The notes under the pieces are model-generated. The model was not told the origin of the DNA. It saw only the letters and a program-made list of their open reading frames with translations, and made no database searches. 64,000 nucleotides of DNA, taken from assembly GCA_017416285.1 (NCBI GenBank), contig JAFQCU010000025.1, positions 18,909 through 82,908 on the forward strand. The letters are read 5' to 3'. A program made the position numbers and the translations under genes. This stretch comes from Clostridia bacterium. GTDB lineage: Bacteria > Bacillota > Clostridia > Oscillospirales > Acutalibacteraceae. Every line of letters starts with the position of its first letter. The first letter of the stretch is position 1. This document shows positions 51,700 through 62,864 of the stretch, piece after piece.

Positions 51700-53445
51700 A
51701 TGGAAACTATTTTCAATATGATAGTTATGCTTATTGGCGGTCTTGTGTTCTTCCTGTTTGGTATGAACGTAATGTCAGACGGGCTTGAAACAATGGCGGG
51801 CGGCAAGCTTGAAAAAACCATGAAAAAAGTTACCGCAAACGACTTTTTGGGATTTTTCTTGGGTGCCGGTATCACCATTGCCATTCAGTCCTCGTCTGCG
51901 TTTACCGTTATGCTTATCGGTCTTGTAAACTCCGGCATTATGAACTTTACCAGCACCTTTGGTATGATAATGGGATCGAACGTTGGCACAACACTTACCG
52001 CTTGGCTCTTAAGCCTTGCCGGACTTGAAGGTAATTTCTTTATTACACTTTTAAATCCCTCTACCTTTGCGCCGCTGCTTGCGGGTATTGGTATAGTAAT
52101 GCAAATGCTTTCAAAGGATGATAAGAAAAAGCAGCTCGGCAACATTTTTATTGGCTTTTCAATTTTAATTTGCGGTATGGACCTTATGAGCGATTCAATG
52201 GCATCGGTCCGCACGCTTGAGGGCTTCGATACATTTTTGCTTGCTCTTAAAAGTCCGATTATTGCACTCTTGGTATCTACTGCATTTACCGGAGTTATTC
52301 AGTCGTCTGCTGCAACCATCGGTATTGTTCAGGCCCTTGCCCTTTCAGGTGGTATAACTTGGGAAATGGCAATCCCCCTTGTTTTGGGCGCCAATATCGG
52401 TACCTGCGTTACTGCATTAATCTCTTCCATTGGTACAAACAAAAACGCAAAACGTGTTGTTGTTATGCACTTTTCCGTTAATGTGTTTGGCTCGGTTTTA
52501 TGCATGATTATTATGTACGTAATGCGTGCGTTTGGCGTGAGCATATTAGGGGCTGAAATTGCAATGGTTGGCGTTGCAATTGTTCACACGTTATTTAACA
52601 CAGTAAATACCATTATCTTATTACCAATCAAAAAATTGCTTGTTAAATTCTGCATTTGGGTTGTTCGTGATAAAGAGGAAGAAACTCGTACCGTATTTCT
52701 GGACGAGCGTATATTCAATAACTCTCCCCTTGCGATTTCGGAATGTCACCGCCTAGCTAACGAAATGGCAGACTATGCCAAGGAAGCTATTAACGACTCA
52801 ATAAAGCTGTTCGAAAAATATGATGGTGAAACGGTCAAGAAGCTGATTGATTTAGAAAGTCTTACCGATAAATATGAAGACCGTTTGGGTACGTATTTGG
52901 TTAGATTAAGCAGCAACAACCTTTCTAAAAGCGATTCACACGCAGTTGCACGTATGCTTCACTCAATAGGCGATTACGAGCGTATTGGTGACCACGCCCT
53001 CAATATTTGTAAGCTTGCAGAGGAAATGCACACAAAAGGCATTCAATTTTCTGACAACGCACAGCACGAGCTTTTGGTTGTATCATCCGCCATTAACGAA
53101 ATTGTTGATTTAACGGTTAAATCTTTTAAAAATGATGATGCCGCAACAGCTTCACAGGTTGAACCGCTTGAACAGGTAATTGACGGACTTAACGATAATC
53201 TTAAAGCATTACATATTGAAAGACTACAGGCAAACGACTGCACTATTGAGCTTGGCTTTATATTCACAGATTTGCTTACAAACTTTGAACGTGTGTCCGA
53301 CCACTGCTCTAACGTTGCGGTTTACACCATGCAGTTATCAGGTGATAAGCTTGATGCGCACAATTATTTAAATGCAATTAAATCCACCACAAACGATAAA
53401 TTTATGGATAAGTTTAACGCTTATTCAAATAAATATTCACTATAG
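51700..53445 (+). CDS. Na/Pi cotransporter with PhoU-like domain
   Basis: 581 residues. Two inverted repeats of helices carry the QSSS signatures: IAIQSSSAFTVMLIGLV near 65 and TGVIQSSAATIGIVQAL near 195, and FLFGMNVMSDGLETMAGGKLE is the usual opening. About nine helices end near residue 330. The C-terminal ~230 residues are a PhoU-like helical domain with ERIGDHALNICKLAEE and ERVSDHCSNVAVYT. It imports phosphate with sodium; the PhoU part may sense it. It follows glyS closely. Confidence 0.93.
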   Translation: METIFNMIVMLIGGLVFFLFGMNVMSDGLETMAGGKLEKTMKKVTANDFLGFFLGAGITIAIQSSSAFTVMLIGLVNSGIMNFTSTFGMIMGSNVGTTLTAWLLSLAGLEGNFFITLLNPSTFAPLLAGIGIVMQMLSKDDKKKQLGNIFIGFSILICGMDLMSDSMASVRTLEGFDTFLLALKSPIIALLVSTAFTGVIQSSAATIGIVQALALSGGITWEMAIPLVLGANIGTCVTALISSIGTNKNAKRVVVMHFSVNVFGSVLCMIIMYVMRAFGVSILGAEIAMVGVAIVHTLFNTVNTIILLPIKKLLVKFCIWVVRDKEEETRTVFLDERIFNNSPLAISECHRLANEMADYAKEAINDSIKLFEKYDGETVKKLIDLESLTDKYEDRLGTYLVRLSSNNLSKSDSHAVARMLHSIGDYERIGDHALNICKLAEEMHTKGIQFSDNAQHELLVVSSAINEIVDLTVKSFKNDDAATASQVEPLEQVIDGLNDNLKALHIERLQANDCTIELGFIFTDLLTNFERVSDHCSNVAVYTMQLSGDKLDAHNYLNAIKSTTNDKFMDKFNAYSNKYSL

Positions 53446-53448
53446 ACT

Positions 53449-53486
53449 AAAACCCCTTGCATCACGCAAGGGGTTTACTTTTTTAT
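53449..53486 (+). terminator. Terminator after the Na/Pi symporter
   Basis: AAAACCCCTTGC, short loop, GCAAGGGGTTT and a T-rich tail. Confidence 0.88.
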
Positions 53487-53523
53487 TATGTTTCAAATTA
53501 TGGTTTATCCCATCGTCGCATAA

Positions 53524-53553
53524 AAAAATCACCCGTTTACACGGGTGATTTTT
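53524..53553. terminator. Terminator after solute-binding lipoprotein 1
   Basis: AAAAATCACCCGT, loop TTAC, ACGGGTGATTTTT. A related hairpin ends the second lipoprotein gene at 55135. Confidence 0.9.
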
Positions 53554-53566
53554 GATTATGTTCTAA

Positions 53567-54958
53567 TTATTGAGCTGCAGTACCTGCAAGAATTGCATTT
53601 ACGTTATCAAGCTGACCTTGGAGTGTGGGCTTAAACTTTTCAATAACTGTCTTAACAGAAACGTTTTTACGAATTTCAACCATCATACTTTGAGCTGTGA
53701 GCCAATTTGCGGTAGTATATCCCGAACCCTGAACACCTTGAGCATTGTGTTTAAGTCCGCTTTCACTAAAGAGAATAACTGTGCTATTAAACTCATCTAT
53801 ACGTGCTCTTTCCTCTTCGTTCCAGTAATAATCAAGAACCTCACGAGGACTGTCCTGAGCAAGCTCAAGCCATACTGAAATTGCACATTCTGCCCACGCA
53901 ATAGTAGCATCAAGATTGTTTGTACCCTTTACTGAGCCAATAAAAGTATGACCTGTGCTATAACTAAAATATTTGCCATTTGCAGAAGGACCACATGGGA
54001 ATATGCCAAGCTCGGCTGTACCCTTTTCCATACCATCAAGATAGCACTGTGCATAATATTCAATACCAACCGAAACCATTGCCGCACGTCCGTTAAGGAA
54101 GTTTTGATATTCTTTAAATTCGGTTTGATTGATAGATTTATCAATATTGTACATATCCGAATAAAGCTGATAGCTTTCAAGAATACGAGGGTCATCAAGA
54201 TTTAATGAATATTTATTATTAACATATGTAAGCGGCTGAACAGCATTTGCATAGAAAAGACGCCCAAATACCTTAAGTGAAGCATCAAAACCAAAAAGGT
54301 CAACAAAGCCGTCATCATCGGTATCCACTGTCATTTCAGCTGCAGTTTTACGGAATTGGTCATAATCCCAATTACCTGCCTTAAAATGTTCATAAGGAGT
54401 TTTTACACCATATTTTTCAAAAAGCTTTGCATTATAAACAAGCGGGTAAAATCGAGTACCTGTTGTATCCTCATAAGCAATAACGTAGGTATTGTCCTTA
54501 TACTTGCCGTTACCGTTCATATATTCATAATCGAGATATGGTGAATCAGCATCAAGCTTATCCATAGGAATAACATCTAGCATACCTTGAGCAGAAAAAG
54601 TTGGAATATCACTATCAACAAGCAATACCACTTCACATGGATTACCGGAAGCAACATAAGAAGAAACGGTTGCTGTTTTAGCATCCCATTGTTTTTCAAT
54701 AATATCAACGGTCCCACCATACGTCTTGTGATAAAGTGAGTTTATTTCCTTAATATCAGAATTTGGCGGATAGAATATCAGCATTTTAATATTAGCGTTT
54801 TCAACTTCACGTTCTTCAAAAAGTAAGCCCTCAACACGCTGCGGACCTGCGGGTTCTTCTTCTTTCTTGCCGCCGCTATCTCCGCCGCAAGCAGCCAACT
54901 GGAGAACCATTGCCAAACACAAGGTTACCATTAAGGCCTTTGATAAAAGGTTTTTCAC
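53567..54958 (-). CDS. Extracellular solute-binding lipoprotein 1 (sugar ABC type)
   Basis: 463 residues. The lipoprotein signal ends in LQLAAC (Cys24), followed by GGDSGGKKEEE. The mature part has the bilobed sugar-binding fold of ABC family 1: NAKLFEKYGVKTPYEHFKAGNWDYDQF (read in parts as LFEKYGVKTPYEHF and GNWDYDQF), TVDTDDDGFVDLFGFD and NFLNGRAAMVSVG are marks of carbohydrate-binding proteins. The GTG start has GGGAGG at nine bases. It is about 70% identical by eye to the next two paralogs. No permease or ATPase gene is near, so it must use a transporter from elsewhere. Confidence 0.88.
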   Translation of the reverse strand: MKNLLSKALMVTLCLAMVLQLAACGGDSGGKKEEEPAGPQRVEGLLFEEREVENANIKMLIFYPPNSDIKEINSLYHKTYGGTVDIIEKQWDAKTATVSSYVASGNPCEVVLLVDSDIPTFSAQGMLDVIPMDKLDADSPYLDYEYMNGNGKYKDNTYVIAYEDTTGTRFYPLVYNAKLFEKYGVKTPYEHFKAGNWDYDQFRKTAAEMTVDTDDDGFVDLFGFDASLKVFGRLFYANAVQPLTYVNNKYSLNLDDPRILESYQLYSDMYNIDKSINQTEFKEYQNFLNGRAAMVSVGIEYYAQCYLDGMEKGTAELGIFPCGPSANGKYFSYSTGHTFIGSVKGTNNLDATIAWAECAISVWLELAQDSPREVLDYYWNEEERARIDEFNSTVILFSESGLKHNAQGVQGSGYTTANWLTAQSMMVEIRKNVSVKTVIEKFKPTLQGQLDNVNAILAGTAAQ

Positions 54959-55134
54959 GGGAAAATTCCTCCCTTAATATTTAATTTTATATATTTAAAA
55001 ACAATTTAATACCGCAATACAATATCTGCAATTAATTTTAGATAAACGCTCGCAAATGAATTATTTTTTTAATTATAACATTCTAAAAATGATTATTTGT
55101 GTTTTAAACAAAGGTTTTATATATTTTTGAGCAT

Positions 55135-55167
55135 AAAAAAGTCACCCGTGAAAACGGGTAACTTTTA
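55135..55167 (-). terminator. Terminator after solute-binding lipoprotein 2
   Basis: AAAAAGTCACCCGT, loop GAAA, ACGGGTAACTTTT with one mismatch. Confidence 0.82.
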
Positions 55168-55178
55168 TTACCTTTAAA

Positions 55179-56567
55179 TTACTTTGCAGCACCTGAAAGA
55201 ATTTTATTAGCTGTATCAAGCTCACCTTGAAGCGTAGGCTTAAATTTTTCAATCACTGTCTTAACAGAAATATTCTTGCGAATTTCAGACATCATGCTTT
55301 GAGCTGTAAGCCAGGTTGCAGTTATGTAGCCAGCGCCCTGAACGCCTTCAGCGTTATGTTTAAGACCGGTTGACTTAAACGGAACAACTATATCATTTAA
55401 TTCTTTAATGCGAGCTTTTTCCTCATCAGAATAGAAATAATTAAGTGTTTCACGGGGACTATCTTGAGCAAGTTCAAGCCATACAGAGATAGCACATTCT
55501 GCCCAAGCAATAGTAGCATCCATATTGTTAGAACCCTTTACAGAACCAATGAAGGTGTGTGCATCGCCACTCATAAAATACTTACCCTTTGCCGAAGGTC
55601 CTGATGGGAAAATACAAAATTCCACGCTTCCCTTTTCCATACCATCAAGGTATAACTGAGCATACTGATCCATTGACAATGAAGCCATAGCCGCACGACC
55701 GTTAAGGAAGTTTTGATATTCTTTAAAATCAGTTTGACTGATAGATTTATCAATGTTGTACATATCCGAATAAAGCTGATAGCTTTCAAGAATACGAGGG
55801 TCTTCAAGATTTAAAGAATACTGGTTATTAACAAACTTAAGCGGTTGCACCGCATTTGCGCTAAAAAGTCTGCCAAACACTGTAAGCGAAGCATCAAAAC
55901 CAAAAAGGTCAACGAAGCCGTCATCATCGGTATCCATGGTCATTTCAGCAGCAGTTGCACGGAATTGATCGTAATCCCAATTACCTGCCTTGAAATGTTC
56001 ATAAGGAGTCTTTACACCATACTGTTTGAAAAGCTTTGCATTATAAAGAAGCGTGAGGAAACGTACATCAGTTACATTTGCATAAGCTATAGCGTAAGTA
56101 TTATCTCTATACTTAGCATTACCGTTCATATAATCAAAATCAAGATAAGATGAATCCGCATCAAGCTTACTCATATCGATAGGATCCAACAAACCCTGTG
56201 CTGCAAAGGTTTGAATATCATTAGCAGCGAGCAACACAACATCACAAGGTGTACCAGCGGCAACATAAGAAGAAATAGTAGCTGTTTTAGCATCCCACTG
56301 CTTCTCAATTATTCTTACCTTACCACCATATGTCTTGTAGTAAAGTGCGTTTGCTTCCGGAATATCGGACTTGGGGGGCCAGAAAATGAGCATATCGATG
56401 TTAGCATCTTTAACTTCACGTTCTTCAAAAAGTAAGCCCTCAACACGCTGCGGACCTGCGGGTTTTTCTTCTTTATTGCCGCCGTTATCTCTGACGCAAG
56501 CAGCCAACTGGAGAACCATTGCCAGACACAAGGTTACCATTAAGGCCTTTGATAAAAAGTTTTTCAT
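55179..56567 (-). CDS. Extracellular solute-binding lipoprotein 2 (paralog)
   Basis: 462 residues from ATG 56567 with GGAGG; the open frame reaches further but those codons precede the ribosome site. Lipobox LQLAAC, then VRDNGGNKEEK. It is colinear with lipoprotein 1 throughout, and the DNA of the first ~130 bases is almost identical between them, which points to recent duplication or gene conversion. Differences cluster in mid-domain residues that would line the binding cleft (for example LVYNAKLFEKY against LLYNAKLFKQY and the segment after GRAAM). It has its own terminator and leader. Confidence 0.87.
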   Translation of the reverse strand: MKNFLSKALMVTLCLAMVLQLAACVRDNGGNKEEKPAGPQRVEGLLFEEREVKDANIDMLIFWPPKSDIPEANALYYKTYGGKVRIIEKQWDAKTATISSYVAAGTPCDVVLLAANDIQTFAAQGLLDPIDMSKLDADSSYLDFDYMNGNAKYRDNTYAIAYANVTDVRFLTLLYNAKLFKQYGVKTPYEHFKAGNWDYDQFRATAAEMTMDTDDDGFVDLFGFDASLTVFGRLFSANAVQPLKFVNNQYSLNLEDPRILESYQLYSDMYNIDKSISQTDFKEYQNFLNGRAAMASLSMDQYAQLYLDGMEKGSVEFCIFPSGPSAKGKYFMSGDAHTFIGSVKGSNNMDATIAWAECAISVWLELAQDSPRETLNYFYSDEEKARIKELNDIVVPFKSTGLKHNAEGVQGAGYITATWLTAQSMMSEIRKNISVKTVIEKFKPTLQGELDTANKILSGAAK

Positions 56568-56684
56568 AAGAAAATGCCTCCTATTAATTTTAAAACCATA
56601 TATCATAAAATGATACATAATTCCTTATAGTAAATATATCACACTCAATTTAAAAATGCAATATGATTTTTTTGCAATTTTTTT

Positions 56685-56715
56685 AAAAAAACGCCCTTTT
56701 GAAAGGACGTTTTTA
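56685..56715 (-). terminator. Terminator after the third lipoprotein remnant
   Basis: AAAAACGCCCTTT, two-base loop, AAAGGACGTTTTT with one mismatch. Confidence 0.78.
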
Positions 56716-56728
56716 AGATTTTTGTCAT

Positions 56729-57463
56729 TTACTTGGTTGCTACTGCCATTTGTTGGTTAATTTGGTCAATAGGGCTCTGATATGTCGGCTTATATTTTTC
56801 AAAAACTGTTTTAACTGACTTATTTCTACGAATTTCGGCAAGCATATTTTCAAAGGTTATAACACTAGCGGTTACAAAGCCACGACCTTCTACGCCTTCT
56901 TTATTGTGCTTGAGGCCGGAATCCTTAAACTGAATAGTAGCAGCCGAAAGTTCTTTAATCCTTGCCTTGTCAGCATCGGTATACATATAGTCAATACATT
57001 CACGGGGACTTTCATCACCTAATGAATGCCATACAGAAATTGCGCATTCCATCCAAGCAATAGTAGCATCCATATTGTTGGTACCTTTGGCAGATGCAAA
57101 CGAAAGATGACCTTCAGATGCACCGAAGTACTTACCGTTAGCAGCAGTACCGCTGGGCATAATACAAATTTCTGCTGTGCCATACTTCATACCGTCAAGG
57201 TGAAGCTGACCATATTGTTCAAGCGACAATTCAGCCATTGCAGTACGTCCGTTAAGGAAGTTTTGATAATGCTTCCAGTCGGTCTGATTAATGGACTTAT
57301 CAACGTTGAACATATCACTGTATAACTGATAAACCTCAAGAAAACGGGGGTCATCAAGATTTAATGTGTACTTATTGTTTGCAAACTTAAGAGCTGCATT
57401 AGCATTTGAAGCACATAAAACATGCATAACGGTGTAGGCAGCGTCAAAGCCGAATAAAGCCAA
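56729..57463 (-). pseudogene. Solute-binding lipoprotein 3, lacking its N-terminal half
   Basis: 244 residues aligned with residues ~220-463 of the two paralogs: ALFGFDAAYTVMH matches DLFGFDASLKVFG, then QNFLNGRTAMAE, DATIAWMECAISVW and KTVFEKYKPTYQ. The signal peptide and first lobe are absent. The open frame begins at a TTG (57463) with no ribosome site. Homology stops at about 57458, only ~16 bases from the stop codon of the XRE gene at 57475, so the left part was removed where the phage-like cassette begins. It is more diverged than the other two copies. Confidence 0.85.
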
Positions 57464-57474
57464 AAATATACTAC

Positions 57475-57801
57475 TCAGTTGCCATACTTTTGTTTTAAAA
57501 ATTCAGCATAATGGCAAAGCTCCGACCACATTTCATCACTCACGTTAAAATCATCACCGAAAAGTGCCACCTTGACCGCTTGCTCTGTAACAATTATATG
57601 CTCCTCCCCGCAGAGGTAGCCAACCCCGACATTAAAGTAATCGGCAATTTTACAAAGCGTATCGGCAGACAGGCTTTTTATTCTGCCCATTTTATAATCA
57701 GTAAGGGTTGAACGTGGAATATTACACTCACGGCAAAGGGCAGTAATTGTAATTTTATTTTTCTTGCAAAGTTCTTCAATTAAATCATAAACAAAAACCA
57801 T
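57475..57801 (-). CDS. XRE-family repressor (phage type)
   Basis: 108 residues. The N-terminal ~65 are a Cro/CI helix-turn-helix: ITITALCRECNIPRSTLTDYKMG (read as ALCRECNIPRSTLTDYKMG), then LSADTLCKIADYFNVGVGYLCGEE. The C-terminal ~40 residues are a short acidic/aromatic tail, too small for a peptidase or oligomerisation domain. AAGGTGAT precedes the ATG. It is divergent from a zinc-ribbon gene, and the spacer carries four palindromes of TTAC-type that probably bind it. Confidence 0.88.
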   Translation of the reverse strand: MVFVYDLIEELCKKNKITITALCRECNIPRSTLTDYKMGRIKSLSADTLCKIADYFNVGVGYLCGEEHIIVTEQAVKVALFGDDFNVSDEMWSELCHYAEFLKQKYGN

Positions 57802-57819
57802 AATATCACCTTTTTACTG

Positions 57820-57920
57820 AATTACGTAATTTTTACTTGACTTTTACGTAATTGCGAATTATAATTGCAAATGTGTACGGAATTCCGTAATTTATTTTAT
57901 TGTATTACTTTTTTCAGTAA
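57820..57920. promoter_or_regulatory. Divergent promoter region with four operator-like palindromes
   Basis: AATTACGTAATT (57820-57831), TTACGTAATT (57844-57853), TACGGAATTCCGTA (57876-57889) and TTACTTTTTTCAGTAA (57905-57920) share TTAC/GTAA halves at 24-32-base intervals. A rightward promoter TTGACT (57837-57842), 17 bases, TATAAT (57860-57865) has the second palindrome inside its spacer, so the divergent repressor would shut it. Confidence 0.7.
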
Positions 57921-57937
57921 TTGTCAAGGAAAAATAT

Positions 57938-58330
57938 ATGTATCGTTGCAAAGAGTGTACCCGAAAATTTGAAACCCCTAAAAAAGTAGTTGAAACCCAC
58001 GGGCAAATTGCCCCACCCTTTGAGGTTTTTTATGTATGTCCGTTTTGCAAGTCGACCAATTATGAAAGAATAGCGGTAAGCTTTTGCAGGTGCTGTGGTA
58101 GGCGGCTTAATAATTCGGAAGACTTATATTGTAATGATAACTGCCGACTAAATGCCATAAAACTAAAACACAAGGAAGAATTGCGAAAGCAATCGCTTAT
58201 TAAAAACCCTCTCAACGTTTTAATGCGTGAGGTGGAAAAATACAATAACGAACACCACACCAAATACAGCTATGGTCAATACATAGCCATTATTAAACCA
58301 AAGCTTGGGGGAAACAAAAATGACCGATAA
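57938..58330 (+). CDS. Zinc-ribbon protein of phage/mobile-element type
   Basis: 130 residues. Cys pairs are at CKEC (4-7), CPFC near 34-37, then FCRCCG and the CNDNC near 60-72, so two or three zinc knuckles are likely. The rest is a basic helical region ending PKLGGNKNDR. Proteins of this build occur early in prophage and integrative-element operons with unknown roles. AAGGA precedes the ATG, and the stop overlaps the next gene by 11 bases. It is the first gene controlled by the XRE-type operator region. Confidence 0.75.
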   Translation: MYRCKECTRKFETPKKVVETHGQIAPPFEVFYVCPFCKSTNYERIAVSFCRCCGRRLNNSEDLYCNDNCRLNAIKLKHKEELRKQSLIKNPLNVLMREVEKYNNEHHTKYSYGQYIAIIKPKLGGNKNDR

Positions 58331-58628
58331 AAAGCAATATTTGAAAAAGTATCTCTTAAACCAAAAAAGAATTGAAAGACTCAACGAACTGATAATTATT
58401 AATCCCAGAGGCAAGGCACGGTATTTGAACCAAATTTCAGACTGTGAAAAGCACTGCGAGGAAATAGAAGCAAAAATCAACGAGCTTGATGATGAACTCT
58501 TACGTGAAATTTTGTTTTTAAAATATATTGGCGGTGAAAATCTTAAAGAAATTTCTAAAAAAATAAGCTATAGCCAACGCCACACCGAAAGAATGCATAC
58601 CCAAGCAATAGAAAAAATTGTAATTTAA
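58320..58628 (+). CDS. Sigma-70 region 4-like phage regulator (DUF1492/RinA-like)
   Basis: 102 residues from ATG 58320 (GGGGG upstream). The first ~65 residues are a coiled-coil-like helix rich in Lys and Glu. The C-terminal ~35 hold a helix-turn-helix of sigma region 4 style: LKYIGGENLKEISKKISYSQRHTERMHTQA (read as ENLKEISKKISYSQRHTER). Phage proteins of this size and order act as late-gene transcription activators. It overlaps the zinc-ribbon gene, so the pair is translated together. No structural phage genes follow, which fits a remnant. Confidence 0.75.
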   Translation: MTDKKQYLKKYLLNQKRIERLNELIIINPRGKARYLNQISDCEKHCEEIEAKINELDDELLREILFLKYIGGENLKEISKKISYSQRHTERMHTQAIEKIVI

Positions 58629-58634
58629 TTGTAC

Positions 58635-58677
58635 TTTACTTTTCAACAAAACGGTTGTATAATAAGAACAAATGTTC
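58635..58677 (+). promoter_or_regulatory. dinB promoter with LexA (DinR) box
   Basis: TTTACT, 17-base spacer, TATAAT (58658-58663), then GAACAAATGTTC (58666-58677), a perfect GAAC-N4-GTTC box at the transcription start. It implies SOS induction. Confidence 0.8.
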
Positions 58678-58692
58678 AAAGGTGGTGGTAAA

Positions 58693-59871
58693 ATGGCAGA
58701 CCGAATTATACTTCATTGTGATTTAAATAATTTTTTTGCAAGCGTGTCGTTGTTATATAACCCCACCTTAAAGGAATTGCCAGTTGCCGTTTGCGGTGAC
58801 AGTGAAAACCGCCACGGCATTGTGCTTGCCAAAAACGAAATTGCCAAAAAATTCGGCGTTAAAACTGCCGAAGCCATTTTTGAAGCCAAACGCAAATGTC
58901 CTGAGCTTGTTACCCTTCCCCCACTTTATAATGAATATGAAAAATATTCTTTAAAGGCACGTGAAATTTACAGCCGATATACCGATTTGGTCGAACCCTT
59001 CGGTATTGATGAATGTTGGCTTGACGTAACTGGCAGTACAGTAATTTTTGGCAGCGGTGAGGAAATCGCCCACAAAATACGTAAGGATATTAAGCGTGAG
59101 CTTGGCATTACTATTTCGGTCGGCGTAAGTTTTAACAAGGTTTTTGCAAAGCTCGGGTCAGATTTAAAAAAGCCCGACGCCGTAACCGTAATATCCAAAG
59201 AAAACTTTAAACAAAAGGTTTGGCCGCTACCGATAAGCGATTTGCTTTTTGTCGGCAAAAGCACTTGCGAAAAATTAAAGGGTATTGGTATTACCACCAT
59301 TGGCGATATTACCCTTTGCGATGATAAAACCCTTATAAGAATGCTTGGCAAAAACGGCATCGGGCTTAAAAACTACGCTTTAGGACTTGATGATTCACCC
59401 GTTGTTCCATTCAATGCAGAAAGCAAGCCCAAAAGCGTGGGCAAAAGCACCACCACCGGTAAGGATTTTGAAACCAATGATGAGGTTTGGTCCGCCTTTT
59501 TAGGCTTTGCCGAAACCATTTGCGAAACCCTGCGTGAGCATAATCTCTATGCCACAGGCGTTCAGGTGCATATACGAACTTCTTCTTTAGCTGTGCGGGA
59601 ATTCAGCAAATCCTTTCCCGATGGTACAAACTGCGCTTTGATTCTTGCAAAACGAGGATTTGAGCTTTTCAAGGAACAATATCACTTTGCGGAACCCTTG
59701 CGATCGGTAGGACTTCGGGCAATTAATTTAAAGGATGAAAGCACAGCCGAGCAAATTGATATATTTGGCGAAAAGGAAAACGATAAAAAAACCGAACAGG
59801 TTGAAGCTTCACTTTATAAGGTGCGCCAAAGGTTCGGTAAGGATTCAGTAAAACGAGGAAGAATAATATAA
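58693..59871 (+). CDS. dinB: Y-family DNA polymerase (DinB/UmuC-like)
   Basis: 392 residues from ATG 58693 (GGTGG upstream). Palm motifs are HCDLNNFFASV with the first metal Asp and FGIDECWLDVTG with the Asp-Glu pair. The thumb has two HhH motifs around LLFVGKSTCEKLKGIGITTIGD (read as VGKSTCEKLKGIGITTIGD). The little-finger domain follows, and QIDIFGE near residue 365 is a beta-clamp-binding motif of QLxLF type. It copies damaged DNA with low fidelity. It has its own LexA-box promoter and terminator, so it need not depend on the phage-like genes just upstream. Confidence 0.93.
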   Translation: MADRIILHCDLNNFFASVSLLYNPTLKELPVAVCGDSENRHGIVLAKNEIAKKFGVKTAEAIFEAKRKCPELVTLPPLYNEYEKYSLKAREIYSRYTDLVEPFGIDECWLDVTGSTVIFGSGEEIAHKIRKDIKRELGITISVGVSFNKVFAKLGSDLKKPDAVTVISKENFKQKVWPLPISDLLFVGKSTCEKLKGIGITTIGDITLCDDKTLIRMLGKNGIGLKNYALGLDDSPVVPFNAESKPKSVGKSTTTGKDFETNDEVWSAFLGFAETICETLREHNLYATGVQVHIRTSSLAVREFSKSFPDGTNCALILAKRGFELFKEQYHFAEPLRSVGLRAINLKDESTAEQIDIFGEKENDKKTEQVEASLYKVRQRFGKDSVKRGRII

Positions 59872-59908
59872 ATTGACTTTAGCAGTTACGTTAAGGTCAA
59901 TTTTTTTA
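59871..59908 (+). terminator. dinB terminator
   Basis: AATTGACTTTA pairs (one wobble) with TAAGGTCAATT, then seven T. It starts at the last base of the gene. Confidence 0.8.
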
Positions 59909-59929
59909 TATTATCTTTGTATTTTACTA

Positions 59930-59958
59930 TTGAATTATCAAAACTTATACAATATAAT
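59930..59958 (+). promoter_or_regulatory. Promoter for the GH2 gene
   Basis: TTGAAT, 17-base spacer, TATAAT, followed by a GAGGAGG ribosome site at 59974. Confidence 0.65.
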
Positions 59959-59983
59959 TAACTTAATAAGTATGAGGAGGTAG

Positions 59984-62815
<2,832 letters not shown>

Positions 62816-62827
62816 TAATACGACAAG

Positions 62828-62862
62828 CCCCCGAAATCATAGAATGATTTTGGGGGTTAATT
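62828..62862 (+). terminator. Terminator of lacZ whose 3' arm contains the sigK ribosome site
   Basis: CCCCCGAAATCAT (62828-62840) pairs, with one wobble, to ATGATTTTGGGGG (62844-62856) over a three-base loop, then a TTAATTTT tail. GGGGG (62852-62856) is also at the right distance to be the sigK ribosome binding site. Confidence 0.75.
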
Positions 62863-62864
62863 TT

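Noticed and set aside
58635-59871. Treating dinB as part of the phage-like cassette
   Set aside because: It has its own promoter, LexA box and terminator and is a common chromosomal gene, so linkage may be accidental.
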